From NCBI RefSeq assembly GCF_001625305.1, contig NW_017802380.1:5107152-5171151 (forward strand): a stretch of DNA of 64,000 nucleotides. The letters are read 5' to 3'. The position numbers and the translations under genes were made by a program. Of this stretch, positions 48,532 through 59,548 are shown one piece after another. Source of the stretch: Branchiostoma belcheri (Eukaryota > Chordata > Leptocardii > Amphioxiformes > Branchiostomatidae). How positions within the stretch are numbered: position 1 is the first letter of the stretch; each line of letters opens with the position of its first letter. The notes under the pieces were generated by a model that searched no databases, was not told where the DNA came from, and saw nothing but the letters and a program-made list of their open reading frames with translations.

Positions 48532-51500
48532 ATGAGCGTGACGTCCCGACTTCCAGAGTTTCTGGAGAAATGCGAGCGCGAGCGGGACAGGGCTGTGGAC
48601 TTCTGGCTGCAACACTCACATGACACCGAGCACGGGTGAGCTACACAGGCTGATGTCATGTTTGTACAGAAAGTCAATAGATAGATATCAAATTAGCCTG
48701 GATACCAGACCCCAGGGTGATGCAATACTCCCTTTTCTTCCGCCTCAGTGGTTTCTATGTGTGCCTGGACAGAGATGGGAAAGTTTACGACGACACCAAA
48801 TACTGCTGGCTACAAGGCAGGCAGGTGAGAGCATCACCATTTTTTTTAAAACACAAAATTTAATACAATGTAATAAATGTAATAAATGATGACCTATGAT
48901 TTAAAATATGGCTGATAAGATACAGGCTGTCAGTACTCTCCAAGCAGAGGTTTAGGTTTTGTTTTCATCGCTCTGAAATGTTTTTTTTTTGGTAGGAAGA
49001 GTTTCACAGGTGTTTTTCTAATTATACCATTTCAGGTGTGGATGTACTGCAGGCTGTACAATGAAGTTGAGAAGTATCACAGACAAGATGTGTTACAAGC
49101 TGCTATAGCAGGTGAGTAATGCCTGCACCCCCATCATAGAAATTAACTGGTCCAAATATCATACCACACCATTAGGGTCTGGATCATCACACTTTGATAA
49201 AGGGATGATGATACCATGTGTTGTCCCTCCAGGAGGGGAGTTCCTGATGAAGCATGTGAAGGATCCTGACACCATGAAGTGCAGTTTTGCTGTGACGCGG
49301 GACGGCCGGACCGTCAAGGTGCAGCGGCAGCCGTTCTCAGAGGTGTTCTACTTCCTGGGGTTGTCAGAACTCCACCGAGCAACGGGGGAAGCAAAGTACA
49401 GGGTAGAGTTCCAATTATATCAAATATTGACAGCGTGTGGATGGGTAAGATTGACAGGCAGGATGACAGGAGGTCTAAAGGGTAGACACAGGAAATGGGG
49501 TGCCAGAATCTGGCCGGGAGCTAGCAGGAATTAGTGGTTGACATGGGGGAATTCAGGAACCCAGAGGATTGCATGAGTTTCTGTCCTAATCCCCAACAAA
49601 GTATGTCATACAATGTCCTCAGTTGTTCCAATAAATTTGCAAAAACCCAGGTTTCTCCCAAGAAGTCTAAAATGTCTGATGTCTTGTTCTCTATACAAAA
49701 GGACGAGGCCTTAAGGATGATGGACCAGCTGGTTCACTGGATGACCGTTGACGATTCGGGCCTGGGACGACCCAAGTGGCCTGGTGCACCAGCTACGGAT
49801 AGCATGGCGGTACCCATGATGCTCATGTGCATGATTGACCAGCTGGAGACCATGGACCCCACGCTGGCGGACAAGTATGCCGAACTAGCAAAGTGGTGTG
49901 TTCAAAGGCTGCTCCTGCATATACAGGTGATCTTTGTCTGTGCTGAAGTCTTATAGTGTCAATGATCTGAAACATGTCTGCAAATTGCAGTTGCAGATTT
50001 GTACCTTTTTCTGAAGTTTAAAAAGAACTAGAGTTCCACGATCTCATACCTTCGCCAAATGATGTTAGCCTTTATGACTAAGAAATAATAGATTAATCCC
50101 CCTGATTGTGCAAATAGGATCCTATATTGCATCAATTATATCTGCTGATCATATTCTATACCAGAAGACAGTCTTATCTTATCNNNNNNNNNNNNNNNNN
50201 NNNAAATATTTTGAATGTGCAATTTTTGCACCTAGAGCAGGAGGGGCTTTTACTTTACATATCGTGCATGATAATCAATTGAAAAAAATATGCAAAACTA
50301 GAGTTCCACGATCTCATACCTTCGCCAAATGATGTTAGCCTTTATGACTAAGAAATAATAGATTAATCCCCCTGATTGTGCAAATAGGATCCTATATTGC
50401 ATCAATTATATCTGCTGATCATATTCTATACCAGAAGACAGTCTTATCTTATCAATGCATGCCATTATAGCATGTCCTCATAAATTATGCAAATGAGGTC
50501 CTTATTTGAATAAGTTATGTTTAATTATGTTCACCTTCACATAACTTTCAAATATCCCAAGTATGAAATTCCAGACATTACCAATATGTAATTATAGCAT
50601 TTTCTCACTTATTATGCAAATTAAGTCTTCATTTGCATAATCAATATCTTCCTGTATTTCTGACGTTCTGAATTACACATGTCACAAGCTTGAATAGTCC
50701 TATCATGGAATGCAGCTGATTTATAGAATTTCCTCATTAATTATGCAAATTACATTAATATTTGCATAATTGTAATATTATTATGTCATGCATCACTTCA
50801 GCTACCTACATGCCAAAACTCACGACGATCCATCAATCGGTTCTTGAATTATCCGCCTTTAAACAGTTTTCAACTAACACCCCTGCAATTCCAGAGCAAG
50901 CAGCTAGGGGGCCCAAGCACGTCACTTCTTCCCTATCACAAGAGCTACCTACCATCCAAATTTCGTCAGCCTAGCATGTCTAGATCACGAGATATCAAAA
51001 CCGGAAGTTCAGCTGCAGTACCATAACAAACCGCTAGGGGGCCCAAAATCTAATCAGTTCCACGTCTCATCAAGACCTACCCACCTACCAAATATCAAGA
51101 CAATCCATCCAGGCGTTCTCGAGTTATCGTGCTCACACACACACACACACACACACAGACACACGAACGCCTCTGAAAACATAACCTTCTTGGCGAAGGT
51201 AATAAAAGTCACTTTCTGTTTACAACTTTGATGTTCCAAAATCTGTGTCATCAGGAATTTCAGTGATTTCCTTACCCCTAGTGCTGTGTGCTGCCTCACC
51301 CTTCATGAACTAAGACAGAAGTAAAAGTTAGTAGCCAAATGGTTACTTCAGTGTGCTATGTACAGTTGGTCCTGACTTCTACTGGCAACATTGAAAAATC
51401 CTATTGTTTGTTACAGAGGGATGGTACTGTGATCCTGGAGCAGGTCAGCCCAGATGGACAGGAGCTGCCAGGGAGTCAGGGAAGACTGCAGAATCCAGGT

Positions 51501-52665
51501 GATGTTTACACTGTTAAGGGAGGTGTGTGTGTGTATGGGTGGGTCGGTGGGGGTGGGGGTAAGCTATGAAAAGAACTCGCGTTCATTTTTTAAAGGAACA
51601 TTGCAGGAAAGAAATGACAGAGAATTTGCAGTGTAAAGATATGTAGTAGGCCAATTCTGGCACATCCAATATCACATCTTTGGACAGAATTTTGCGACCG
51701 GATCAATGTTGATCCATGCAGTTTTTGTGCAAAAATTTTAGTGAAATGATGTAAAATGATAATAGAAAATTAGCTACAAAAGTTTCACCTTTGAACTTTG
51801 CATCTGTTAAATCAAACCATCTGTTTGAAAAAAAGTTGGAGAATTTGAAATTCTAATGATGTTCTTTGTCAACAGGACATGCCATTGAGTGTAGCTGGTT
51901 CTTACTCCAGTATGCTGTTAAGCACAATCGACCCGACCTGAAGAAAACTGCAATCAATAATTTTCTCCTTCAACCCTTTGAGTCCGGCTGGGACAACAAA
52001 CACGGCGGGCTGTTCTACTTCCTGGACGTTGACGGCTTCTCGCCGACCCAGCTGGAGTGGAACATGAAGCTCTGGTGGCCCCACAACGAGGCTCTTATTG
52101 CTTTCCTGGTCGCGTACAAGGAGACGAAAGATGAAAAGATGCTGGAGAAATTTGCCCAAGTCTTTGACTACGCTTTCTCACATGTAGGTCAGAGTTTGAA
52201 GACATCGTGGTTTTTGTTTAATGCAATACATGTAATTAGAATTACAGTATCCTTTCAACATGTTATGTATGTGTTATAACCTAATTGTCGAAACACTCAA
52301 CAATCATATAAAGATTAAGTGCTATTATTCTATATTGTTCTTTCATCATTCTGTCCTCTAGTTTGTTGACCCTGACCATGGAGAGTGGTACGGGTACCTG
52401 AGTCAGCAGGGGGAAGTCACACAGAGGTTCAAGGGCGGGCCCTTCAAAGGTAAGCAAAAAGAAATAGAACACTTGACAATTCATTTTTTTGCTTGTTCAT
52501 TCATGCATCTTTTGTTCATTCGTTCCTTCCATCCTTACTGCGTTCCTCCCTCCCCTCCCATCATCTTCAGTAGTTTGAAATGATGTTGTTTTTGCAGGAT
52601 GTTTCCACGTGCCCAGGTGCTTATACATGTGCACTCAAATACTCAGGGAACTGCTGACAGCATGA
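48532..52665 (+). CDS. N-acylglucosamine 2-epimerase (renin-binding protein), 9 exons
   Basis: Complete gene, 398 residues. Exons: 48532-48635, 48749-48824, 49036-49111, 49233-49402, 49702-49926, 51417-51498, 51876-52183, 52362-52449, 52598-52665; all GT-AG and in phase. The enzyme interconverts N-acetylglucosamine and N-acetylmannosamine in sialic-acid and amino-sugar metabolism and is cytosolic. The fold is an (alpha/alpha)6 barrel, and family signatures are clear: DFWLQHSHD near the N-terminus, [40 protein letters not shown], and [13 protein letters not shown] at the end. The two histidines equivalent to the catalytic pair of the family are present (His246 in PGHAIE, His380 in GCFHVPR). 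Only a short tail follows the last helix, so it is a little shorter than the mammalian protein. The start codon is the first ATG after a splice acceptor. Confidence 0.96.
49448..49502 (+). repeat. Dispersed repeat, copy 2 (AGATTGACAGGCAG family)
   Basis: Matches 8545-8600 in a PKA-RII intron, same orientation. It lies in the intron after RENBP exon 4. Confidence 0.6.
50026..51205 (-). repeat. Long dispersed repeat with octamer sub-repeats, in a RENBP intron
   Basis: On the minus strand it runs from the ACCTTCGCCAAGAAGGTTATG end (51200-51180) through a CA microsatellite (51134-51156), ACTTCCGGTTTTGATATC and GGCCCCCTAGCGG, to three AT-rich units each carrying ATGCAAAT and ATTTGCAT octamers in opposite orientation. 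The element at 57898-58708 has the same order of blocks (ACTTCCGGTTTTTGTATC, GGTCCCCCTAGCAG, octamer units), so this is one family. Confidence 0.7.
50184..50203. other. Short assembly gap (20 N) with duplicated flank
   Basis: The 155 bases before the gap (50026-50183) reappear unchanged at 50298-50453 after it. Exact duplication next to an N run of round length suggests an assembly join rather than a real tandem repeat. Confidence 0.9.
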
Positions 52666-52721
52666 GGAGCTGAAACACACAAGTCATATTCATGGATATA
52701 CATACAGTATGTATATATATA

Positions 52722-52984
52722 TATGTCAGGGTAGAGATTGCAATCTGTCTAAATCACTGATTCTGCCAGTAGAGATCCTGATTGGAGTCTTTGTCGACAG
52801 AAACTGTGATCAAGATGCTGTTATACACAAATCCAAAATTTGAAGTCAATCCATTGATCAAAGTGACATGAATCCAAGTTGAAAAGTAAAATGACTGTCT
52901 TTTAAGCTAATGTCTTAAGGCTTGCAGACTCCAATATGGATCTCTACCATTAAAATTGCAAATTCTAGTCTCTACCCTGACATA
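52722..52984. mobile_element. MITE-like element, 263 bp
   Basis: The ends TATGTCAGGGTAGAGA and TCTCTACCCTGACATA are exact inverted complements, followed by imperfect complementarity through TAGAGATCC..TTGGAGTCT. It is inserted at a TATATA tract, consistent with a TA-type target. No open frame. Confidence 0.75.
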
Positions 52985-53789
52985 TTTGTACTATTAGTAT
53001 ATAACCATTTCTCAATAGTACAACGTACTTCCAATATGTGGAGATACTCAATCAATCAGGGATGACCTTGATGTCCAGATAACTTCTCGTGCCTTGATCG
53101 AGGTATTAAAGATTTGCCAAATAAGAGAAATCTTTGCATTTTACTTTTAAGGCTATTTCTGCAATTATAAGTTCTTATTTTCACTTTTTTCACATAAGTT
53201 TCTGTAAAAGAAACAAAAAAGTTATGCATAAAAGTAGATTGGAAATAGTGGTGCTATTACTATTATTTGAAATAGTGGAAATTATTGGAAATAGTGGTGT
53301 ATTTACTTTTCAGTCTTAAGATATACGTCTTCTCAACATATGTGAATTGTGGGACATAAAATGGTTAGTATGGTCAGAACTTCCAAATATGGTAATTTCA
53401 TTTCCAGCCATTTACATGTTTTTAGTTGTGGAAGGTGATCTTCTGTTTCAATTGTTTTATGATGAGTAATAGCGATACTGGATAATGTTACTGTACAGAG
53501 GGAATTTGATCAACAATGCAAGTCACCTCATATGTTGCTATTACCATGACTCATCTGCACTAGGGAGCTTTTCTTGCCACAAATGTCAGGAAGTATCAGT
53601 GTGTGTAATTGTAGCTGCACCTTAAACTGAGGAATAACATGAATTTAAGTGCCAACTGTACATGTGTAATAATGGTATTAAGGAAACAGGTAACATAGGC
53701 CATTCCCTCTTATGGTTTCTGCTACCAATTTCTTTTTTACCATTCATTTTCTTTTTTCCTCATTATTTTCAACTGACCTCATTGACACA

Positions 53790-53999
53790 GTCTCCACCAG
53801 AATAACACCTCCAGTTCCAAAACAGTAAATGTTCGCCAAATAGGGAGAGTAATTGGCCAGGGGAGTTTAGCCACCATAGAATTTATTTGCCCATGCAGTA
53901 GGGGAAATTAAATTTACTGCTGACTTATTGGCCAATTAATCTTCCCTTTTTTGCCCAATTCTACAATCCGTATCCCCTAGAAAGGCCTGGTGGAGGCTG
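53790..53999. mobile_element. Small element with CTCCACCAG inverted ends
   Basis: TCTCCACCAG at the left and CTGGTGGAGG at the right are inverted repeats. The interior has AATAGGGAGAGTAATTGGCC and GGCCAATTAATCTTCCC, which are also roughly complementary. Degenerate relatives occur near 55680-55830 and 62604-62715. Confidence 0.45.
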
Positions 54000-56695
54000 T
54001 CACATATCGGATATCTTGCCAGCAATGCCCATGGCTGGATCATGGCTTTCATAAAATTAATGTACTTAATGAATTGAGAGTCAGTGTATAGTTTGTAGTG
54101 ATGTGAATTTACTACAAGTGATTACTACTAGAGTCCTATGTGATTTTGAGGACTTGTGCAATTTTGCCACCTGTAATGTGGAAATGTATGACTGTAACAG
54201 GTATGTATTGTAGACTGGAATCCAATCTTGTTAGCTAATGTGGTTAGCTTAGTTAACTTCCAAGTCCCTAACTCACTGTATGGAAGTGAACTACAATTAC
54301 ACAAGAAAATTTGGTGCTGTCAGTGGATTTTGTAGCAAACACATAGAAAGAACTCCCAGTTTAGCACATAATATTGATATGGTGACATTTAATGAACTTG
54401 TAGCAAAATATCACATACATATAGTTTTCTAACACACTATGTATTGTTTTCTATGGCCACAAATCTACTACATGTAGATGTACAACGATGTATAGACAAA
54501 TACACATAAAGACCACTTTTCTCAATGGAAAACTAAAAAATGCCAACTTTTACCTGTATACACATTATAGTATAATGATTATACATACATGTATATTAAG
54601 AACTATCTTCTACTGGCTAATACACTTGGTGCAACTTGATTTCAAATGTTGTACCACCATTGAGGAAAGTTGGTGCATTTATCTAATGTATTATAAAACG
54701 TTAGATATCATTTTTGTCACCAGACAATAGAAATCCACACATTGCCTAAAGGTAAGCACACAAGTTGTAGTACAGACGATATGTTTAGGAAACCCTTAGT
54801 GTATAGAAACATGTACCCTGTGAGGACAGCCTCTGATGCAGGAAGTTTTAGGTGGGAAAAATCTTTACTATGACAATCTTTGAACAACATTCCATCAAAG
54901 AAAGAGGTAGATAAATTATATGTTCATTGCATCTAGCAATAGAATCATTTCTACGTAATAAATTAACAGGAATGAAAAATAAAGTATTGTATGTACCAGA
55001 ATATTAAACCTTCTCCCCACTTAAGTAACCCTTTTGCACCTACTGGTAGTTTGCTCTGGGGCTAACCGTTAAGGCTACAATTATGCTATTTTTTTTTCTT
55101 GTGTTGGTGGGATGCACCTCAAAATTAAATTTCTTCTCATGTGGCCTGTTGTTTGTGTTGTCATGAGCAGGGAAATAAAAGCAACACCTCACTAACATGA
55201 AACAAGTGTGGGCTATGTGTGTTTTGTCTCCTTCATTTTGTAGTATGGTACTGTAAATGGAGCTATGTAAGTGGAGCTCCTCAGAGATCTAGTTTATGAC
55301 ACAAGGGAAGTTTGATTCCCACAAAGACATTTTTTTCTTCCGAGTAATGATACAAATACTGTGCAAGCCAACTTCTGATGGAGTCAGTGATTTGGCACTG
55401 TAGAAAAGCAAGCTTTCTCCCCAAAGTGAAAATTTGGCAACAAGCACCACTGCAATTTCTAGCTGGCCTGTTTTGTTGTACAACTTTTGGAAATTATCAT
55501 TGACATAATGAACCTACAGCTGACCAATCAACAATAAGGACACAACGTACAGCTGACCCATCAACAGTCAGACACAACAATGAAATATAATAACAAATGT
55601 ATTTGAACCTATACATACAATGTATTTTGTACTAACTACAGTCCTGCATCACCATCTACAGTTTATAGTGACTTACTAGCCTCCACCAGCCCTTCCCAAG
55701 GGGTTAGGGTGTTACAATTTGGCAAAAAATAGGGTCTGACTGGCCAGGGGAGTGGGTCCAACCATTTCCCCCTTGAAAAGAACTCTACGCCGCTGATCAA
55801 TTATTCTCCCTATTTGACTAAATGTAACTGTTTTTTAACCCACATTGTTAATCTGGTCAACTAGCCAACTAACTACCGGTATATATCAGTGGTTAAGATT
55901 TAACGGCGAGTAATTGGAAATGTAGTTTTATTCCTTTAAAAGAAATAACAACCACAAATATATTTAAAACTGTTTTGATTTTCTGTCAATCCTTCTTTCC
56001 AATAACCATTGCTTTCGTAGCTGCCTGAGGCATTTGCTGTTTTAAGTACATTTCATTTATTTCCAAAATTGAAACTCTGAAATTTGTCAAATACAGCACA
56101 AACTGACACAAAATTTTAATCCTGAAAGTCAAGGGCATAAACTTTATATCAAAATACATTGAACAATTTGACCTTATCATAACACAATGTATAAAGATCA
56201 ATCCTACTACTATTATGACAGGCATACAAATTTCTTCTAACATATCCTACACTTAATGGCAATTCACATTACAACTTATTTCACTACTTCACATGTATAT
56301 ACATGTATGTACCTTCACTGAACACATTTTCAAGACCTGTTCTTATTTTGTTGACTGTTTGGACCCAAGTCTAAAGGAATTTACAAAGTTCCCTCCATAA
56401 TGCTGAACTGTACATGCAGAGCATATATCCAAGCTAAGCATGTACTTCTCTATAGAACAACTATACAGGTGTATAAAGTGGACACAATATCTATTGATAC
56501 AAAATCGGATTCAAGATTCTCTCGACTACCACTTGTGGTATTGCAAGGTTAGGGCATGGAAAACCTGACACTGACGTGAAAAAACACTAATACTTGTAAG
56601 GAAACCTGAACGAAATGTCAGTTTGGTTTTTGTGGAATTACAAAAGATTTCTAAGAATCCTTGCAGCAGGTGTGTACACCTGGTTGCTATAGTAA

Positions 56696-59548
56696 CTACA
56701 CAGGACTAGCGGCTTCTTTTTTCCCTCCCTTGGAGAACACATTGGAGGGTAGTTTGGGGATGGAGCTGATGTGCCGCCCTTCCATTGCACTGTACACCAG
56801 GATGGCCAACACGATGAGGAACAGGAGGAACCCCAGCTTCAGCCAGAAGGAGAAGCGGCTCTTGGTTGGCTCCTGTGCAGCAGCGCCCTCTGGATGGAGG
56901 GGCTTTCTCTGCAGGTTGTCTTCTGAGTTCAGGTCCTCCTTGGTGGGAGGTGGGTATGCACGCTTTGTAGGCTGGAAAGGAAGGGTATAAATAAAAGTAT
57001 TGTAAACATTTTAGCAATATCAGATATCTTCCTCAAAGCTTCTGCCAGGAGTGCTGCTTCTTGTCGATAGAAGCCAATGTAGGTGGCACTTTTGTGGCGA
57101 GAACACAATCCCAAACGTGGATAAGTTACATTGGCTACTTATAGCAACAGACATCAAAACACTGTGATACTAACATGTTGACAGGGACAAGATGAAGAAA
57201 TAAACTATTGACAATTATTAGCTACCTTTGGTGGTAACCCTTGTGCCTCCTTGACGGGGGTCCCCCTTGTCTTCCGTGGGGAGTCCCGGAGGTCACGAGT
57301 GGTCAAAGGTCGATCTGCGGGCTGCTCCCGCGGTGCCGGTCGCCTTCTCACACCAGTCTGAGGTCTGGGATGCATGATGGGTAAGGAACACACTTTCAGC
57401 ACAATTGTAGATAAACATATAAAACTTCTTGGTCTGTATCTGTACCTGTACAGCTGGTAGTGAAAGTAGTTATTGTGTGAATTGCCATCAAGAGGTTACA
57501 AGTTTGATTCCTTGCATTCATGGCAAGACGTTGTGTCCTTGGGAAAGGCACTTTACACATCTTTGCTCACTCCACCCAGGTGTAAAATGGGTGTCTGACT
57601 TTGGTTGGGGAGGTGGAGAGGGATGGGTTCTCACTTCCAATACCGTGCCCTAGACAGAATGAATTATCAACCCACTGCCCCTATGACCTCTACCTTTGGC
57701 TACTTTCTACAGAGTGTAGGATCCAGACTGTAATGTATTCAGTGCTCACCTGTCAGTGGACTGTTCCATCCTGGGGGAGGTCTGTGTGCTCGCCTGTACC
57801 TGCTCTTCCACATCTTCTTCTGAAATATCAAACATCGTAATATTGTCTTTAGTAAATCAACTTTACTGTGCATTTCATATTCAGGGCTTGAAATCCTTTT
57901 TACCTCCATGAAAAATGGAGGTATTGTTTTTGGCGTGTCTGTCTGTCTGTCTGTCTGTCTGTGTTTCCGCAACTTTGTAGTCAGAATAACTTCAGAACGC
58001 CTTTATGGATTGTGATATTTGGTATGATGGTAAGTCTTGGAAAGACAAAGGTCAAGGTCAAGTATGGGCCTCCTGGTGGATGACCTTGATACTGCAGCAG
58101 AACTTCCGGTTTTTGTATCTTTTGTCCTGAACATGCTATGGTCTTGACTTTTTGGTGACAGATAGCTTATCCTGTCAGGAATAAGCGGCGTAAGTTTGGT
58201 CCCCCTAGCAGCTTGTTCTGGAACTGCAGGTTAGTTTCTGGTAAAAACTTTCAAAGCCAATAAGTCCAGATTGGAACAACGTATTTTCATCATTTTTGGT
58301 GTGTAGGTAGCTGAGAGACAGTTGTACATGATCATATGCAAATTATGCAAATGAGGGGTTAATGTGCATAATTAATGAGGAAATTCTATAATTACAGTGT
58401 TTTATATAATGGTACTGCTATACATGTAATCTATTCAATCTGTGGCAGGCAGAACATCAACAGATACCAATTATGCAAATGGTGACCTAATTTGCATAAT
58501 TAATGTGAACATTTTATGACTCCTTATTGGTGAATGATGGGAATTTTATACCTCGTGACATGTATAAGTTACTTAAAAGGTTAGCACCACTATGCATATA
58601 TTATGTTAATGTAGAGGTTATTTGCATAATTTATGAGGACATGTTGAAATGAAGTATGAAAAAGCAAGCCCATATTTCATGGAGGTATGAGATCTCAGAA
58701 CTCTTGTTTTTTTCTGCACACCTGCCCTGCCATGTCAACTTTTTACACGGTTAATCTTGTTGAAACCTTGTGCAGTGATCTTACCTTCCTCCTCGCTGTC
58801 ACTGTACTGGTCAGACTCGCTCTGAGACCCGTTCTGCTGGCCTGTACCGTCCGCCAACAGTTTCTCCAACTTCCGCTCGTACACACGACGGGTGGTCGCT
58901 GTGGAGATGGGAAAAACGTAAGTTGTTCTCGTCTTAAAAATCAGTGAAACTTTCTGGCTACCATCAGGACCAAAGAGGGGTAAGTATCGTGGCATACTAC
59001 AACTGCAAATTTATTTATTTATTCATTTTATGGGTAGTCCCTTAAGCCCATACCAGGCTGACTTCCAAGGGAGACCAAGCAATGACAGGAGACATCCTGG
59101 TAATTACCTCATTGTCAGAGGTTCTATTTCCGGTTTGTCTGTGTGTTTGTCTGTGTTTCCATAGTTATTTCCACATGCTACGCACATCAGGGATACTGAC
59201 AGGAAGTTAGGTCAAAGATCTTCGATTTCTTGCTACTAGTAATCTATATGGCAAGAATACTGTAGTGTAAATTTATTTACTTTAGAAGGGTGTTTTAAAT
59301 TCACAACAGAAACAATTCTGTAGTCTTACAATAGACACATATCTGCTGTGTAATAAATTTGCAGTGAAGAGGTCATAGCAAAAAACCATGAAAATAAAAC
59401 CAAGTTTCAAGCTTTACAGTATGTACATACCGACTATAGGGCCCACAGTAGCCCCCAGCTCCTGTAGCCTTTCACCAAGCTCCTTGTCAGACAACTGTGT
59501 CACGTCCATTTCTGGGGGCGCTGTCTTCTTTGCTGTCTTCTTCAACAC
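56696..59548 (-). CDS. LAP2/thymopoietin-like LEM-domain inner nuclear membrane protein, 3' exons
   Basis: Five exons on the minus strand: 59431-59548, 58785-58898, 57750-57819, 57226-57364, 56696-56971, in phase and GT-AG, giving the last 238 residues. Seen: KKTAKKTAPPEMD, then a LEM domain (about 14-60: VTQLSDKELGERL, LGATVGPIV, ATTRRVYERKLEKLL), which in this family binds BAF on chromatin; a Ser/acidic stretch SESDQYSDSEEE as in LAP2; a basic Pro/Arg-rich linker; one membrane helix (about 190-208, LGFLLFLIVLAILVY) followed by SAMEGR, comparable to the end of LAP2-beta; a short C-terminus AASPV. The LEM, linker and tail-anchor order identifies a thymopoietin-type protein. The N-terminal LEM-like/DNA-binding domain of LAP2 and a start codon were not found; they are probably beyond the right edge or in an unseen exon. 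Emerin is the alternative, less likely given the linker and C-terminus. Confidence 0.85.
57425..57610 (+). repeat. tRNA-derived SINE in a LAP2-like intron
   Basis: A box B-like GTTTGATTCC follows AGAGGTTACAA, and downstream TTGTGTCCTTGGGAAAGGCA and GTGTAAAATGGGTGTCTG are typical of the body and tail of tRNA-related invertebrate SINEs. Box A is degenerate. Confidence 0.55.
57898..58708 (+). repeat. Full-length dispersed repeat with octamer sub-repeats
   Basis: It begins TTTTTACCTCCATGAAAAAT with a local palindrome (ACCTCCAT..ATGGAGGT), contains a (TGTC)n run (57939-57962), ACTTCCGGTTTTTG and GGTCCCCCTAGCAG, then three units around 58330, 58470 and 58590 with paired ATGCAAAT/ATTTGCAT-type octamers, and ends TTTCATGGAGGTATGAGATC. 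The same end motif, inverted, is at about 29633. It belongs to the family of 50026-51205 and lies in an intron of the LAP2-like gene. Confidence 0.7.

Larger units (their letters stand above)
52666..56695. other. Intergenic between convergent RENBP and the LAP2-like gene
   Basis: No gene is recognised in 4 kb. It contains the 3' UTRs of both flanking genes, a foldback element (52722-52984), a second element with CCTCCACCAG ends (53790-53999) and a degenerate relative near 55680-55830. The rest is AT-rich. Confidence 0.55.

Noticed and set aside
50470..50780. CRISPR-like regularly spaced repeats
   Set aside because: The units are diverged palindromic AT-rich octamer pairs in a eukaryotic dispersed repeat, without uniform repeats or spacers.
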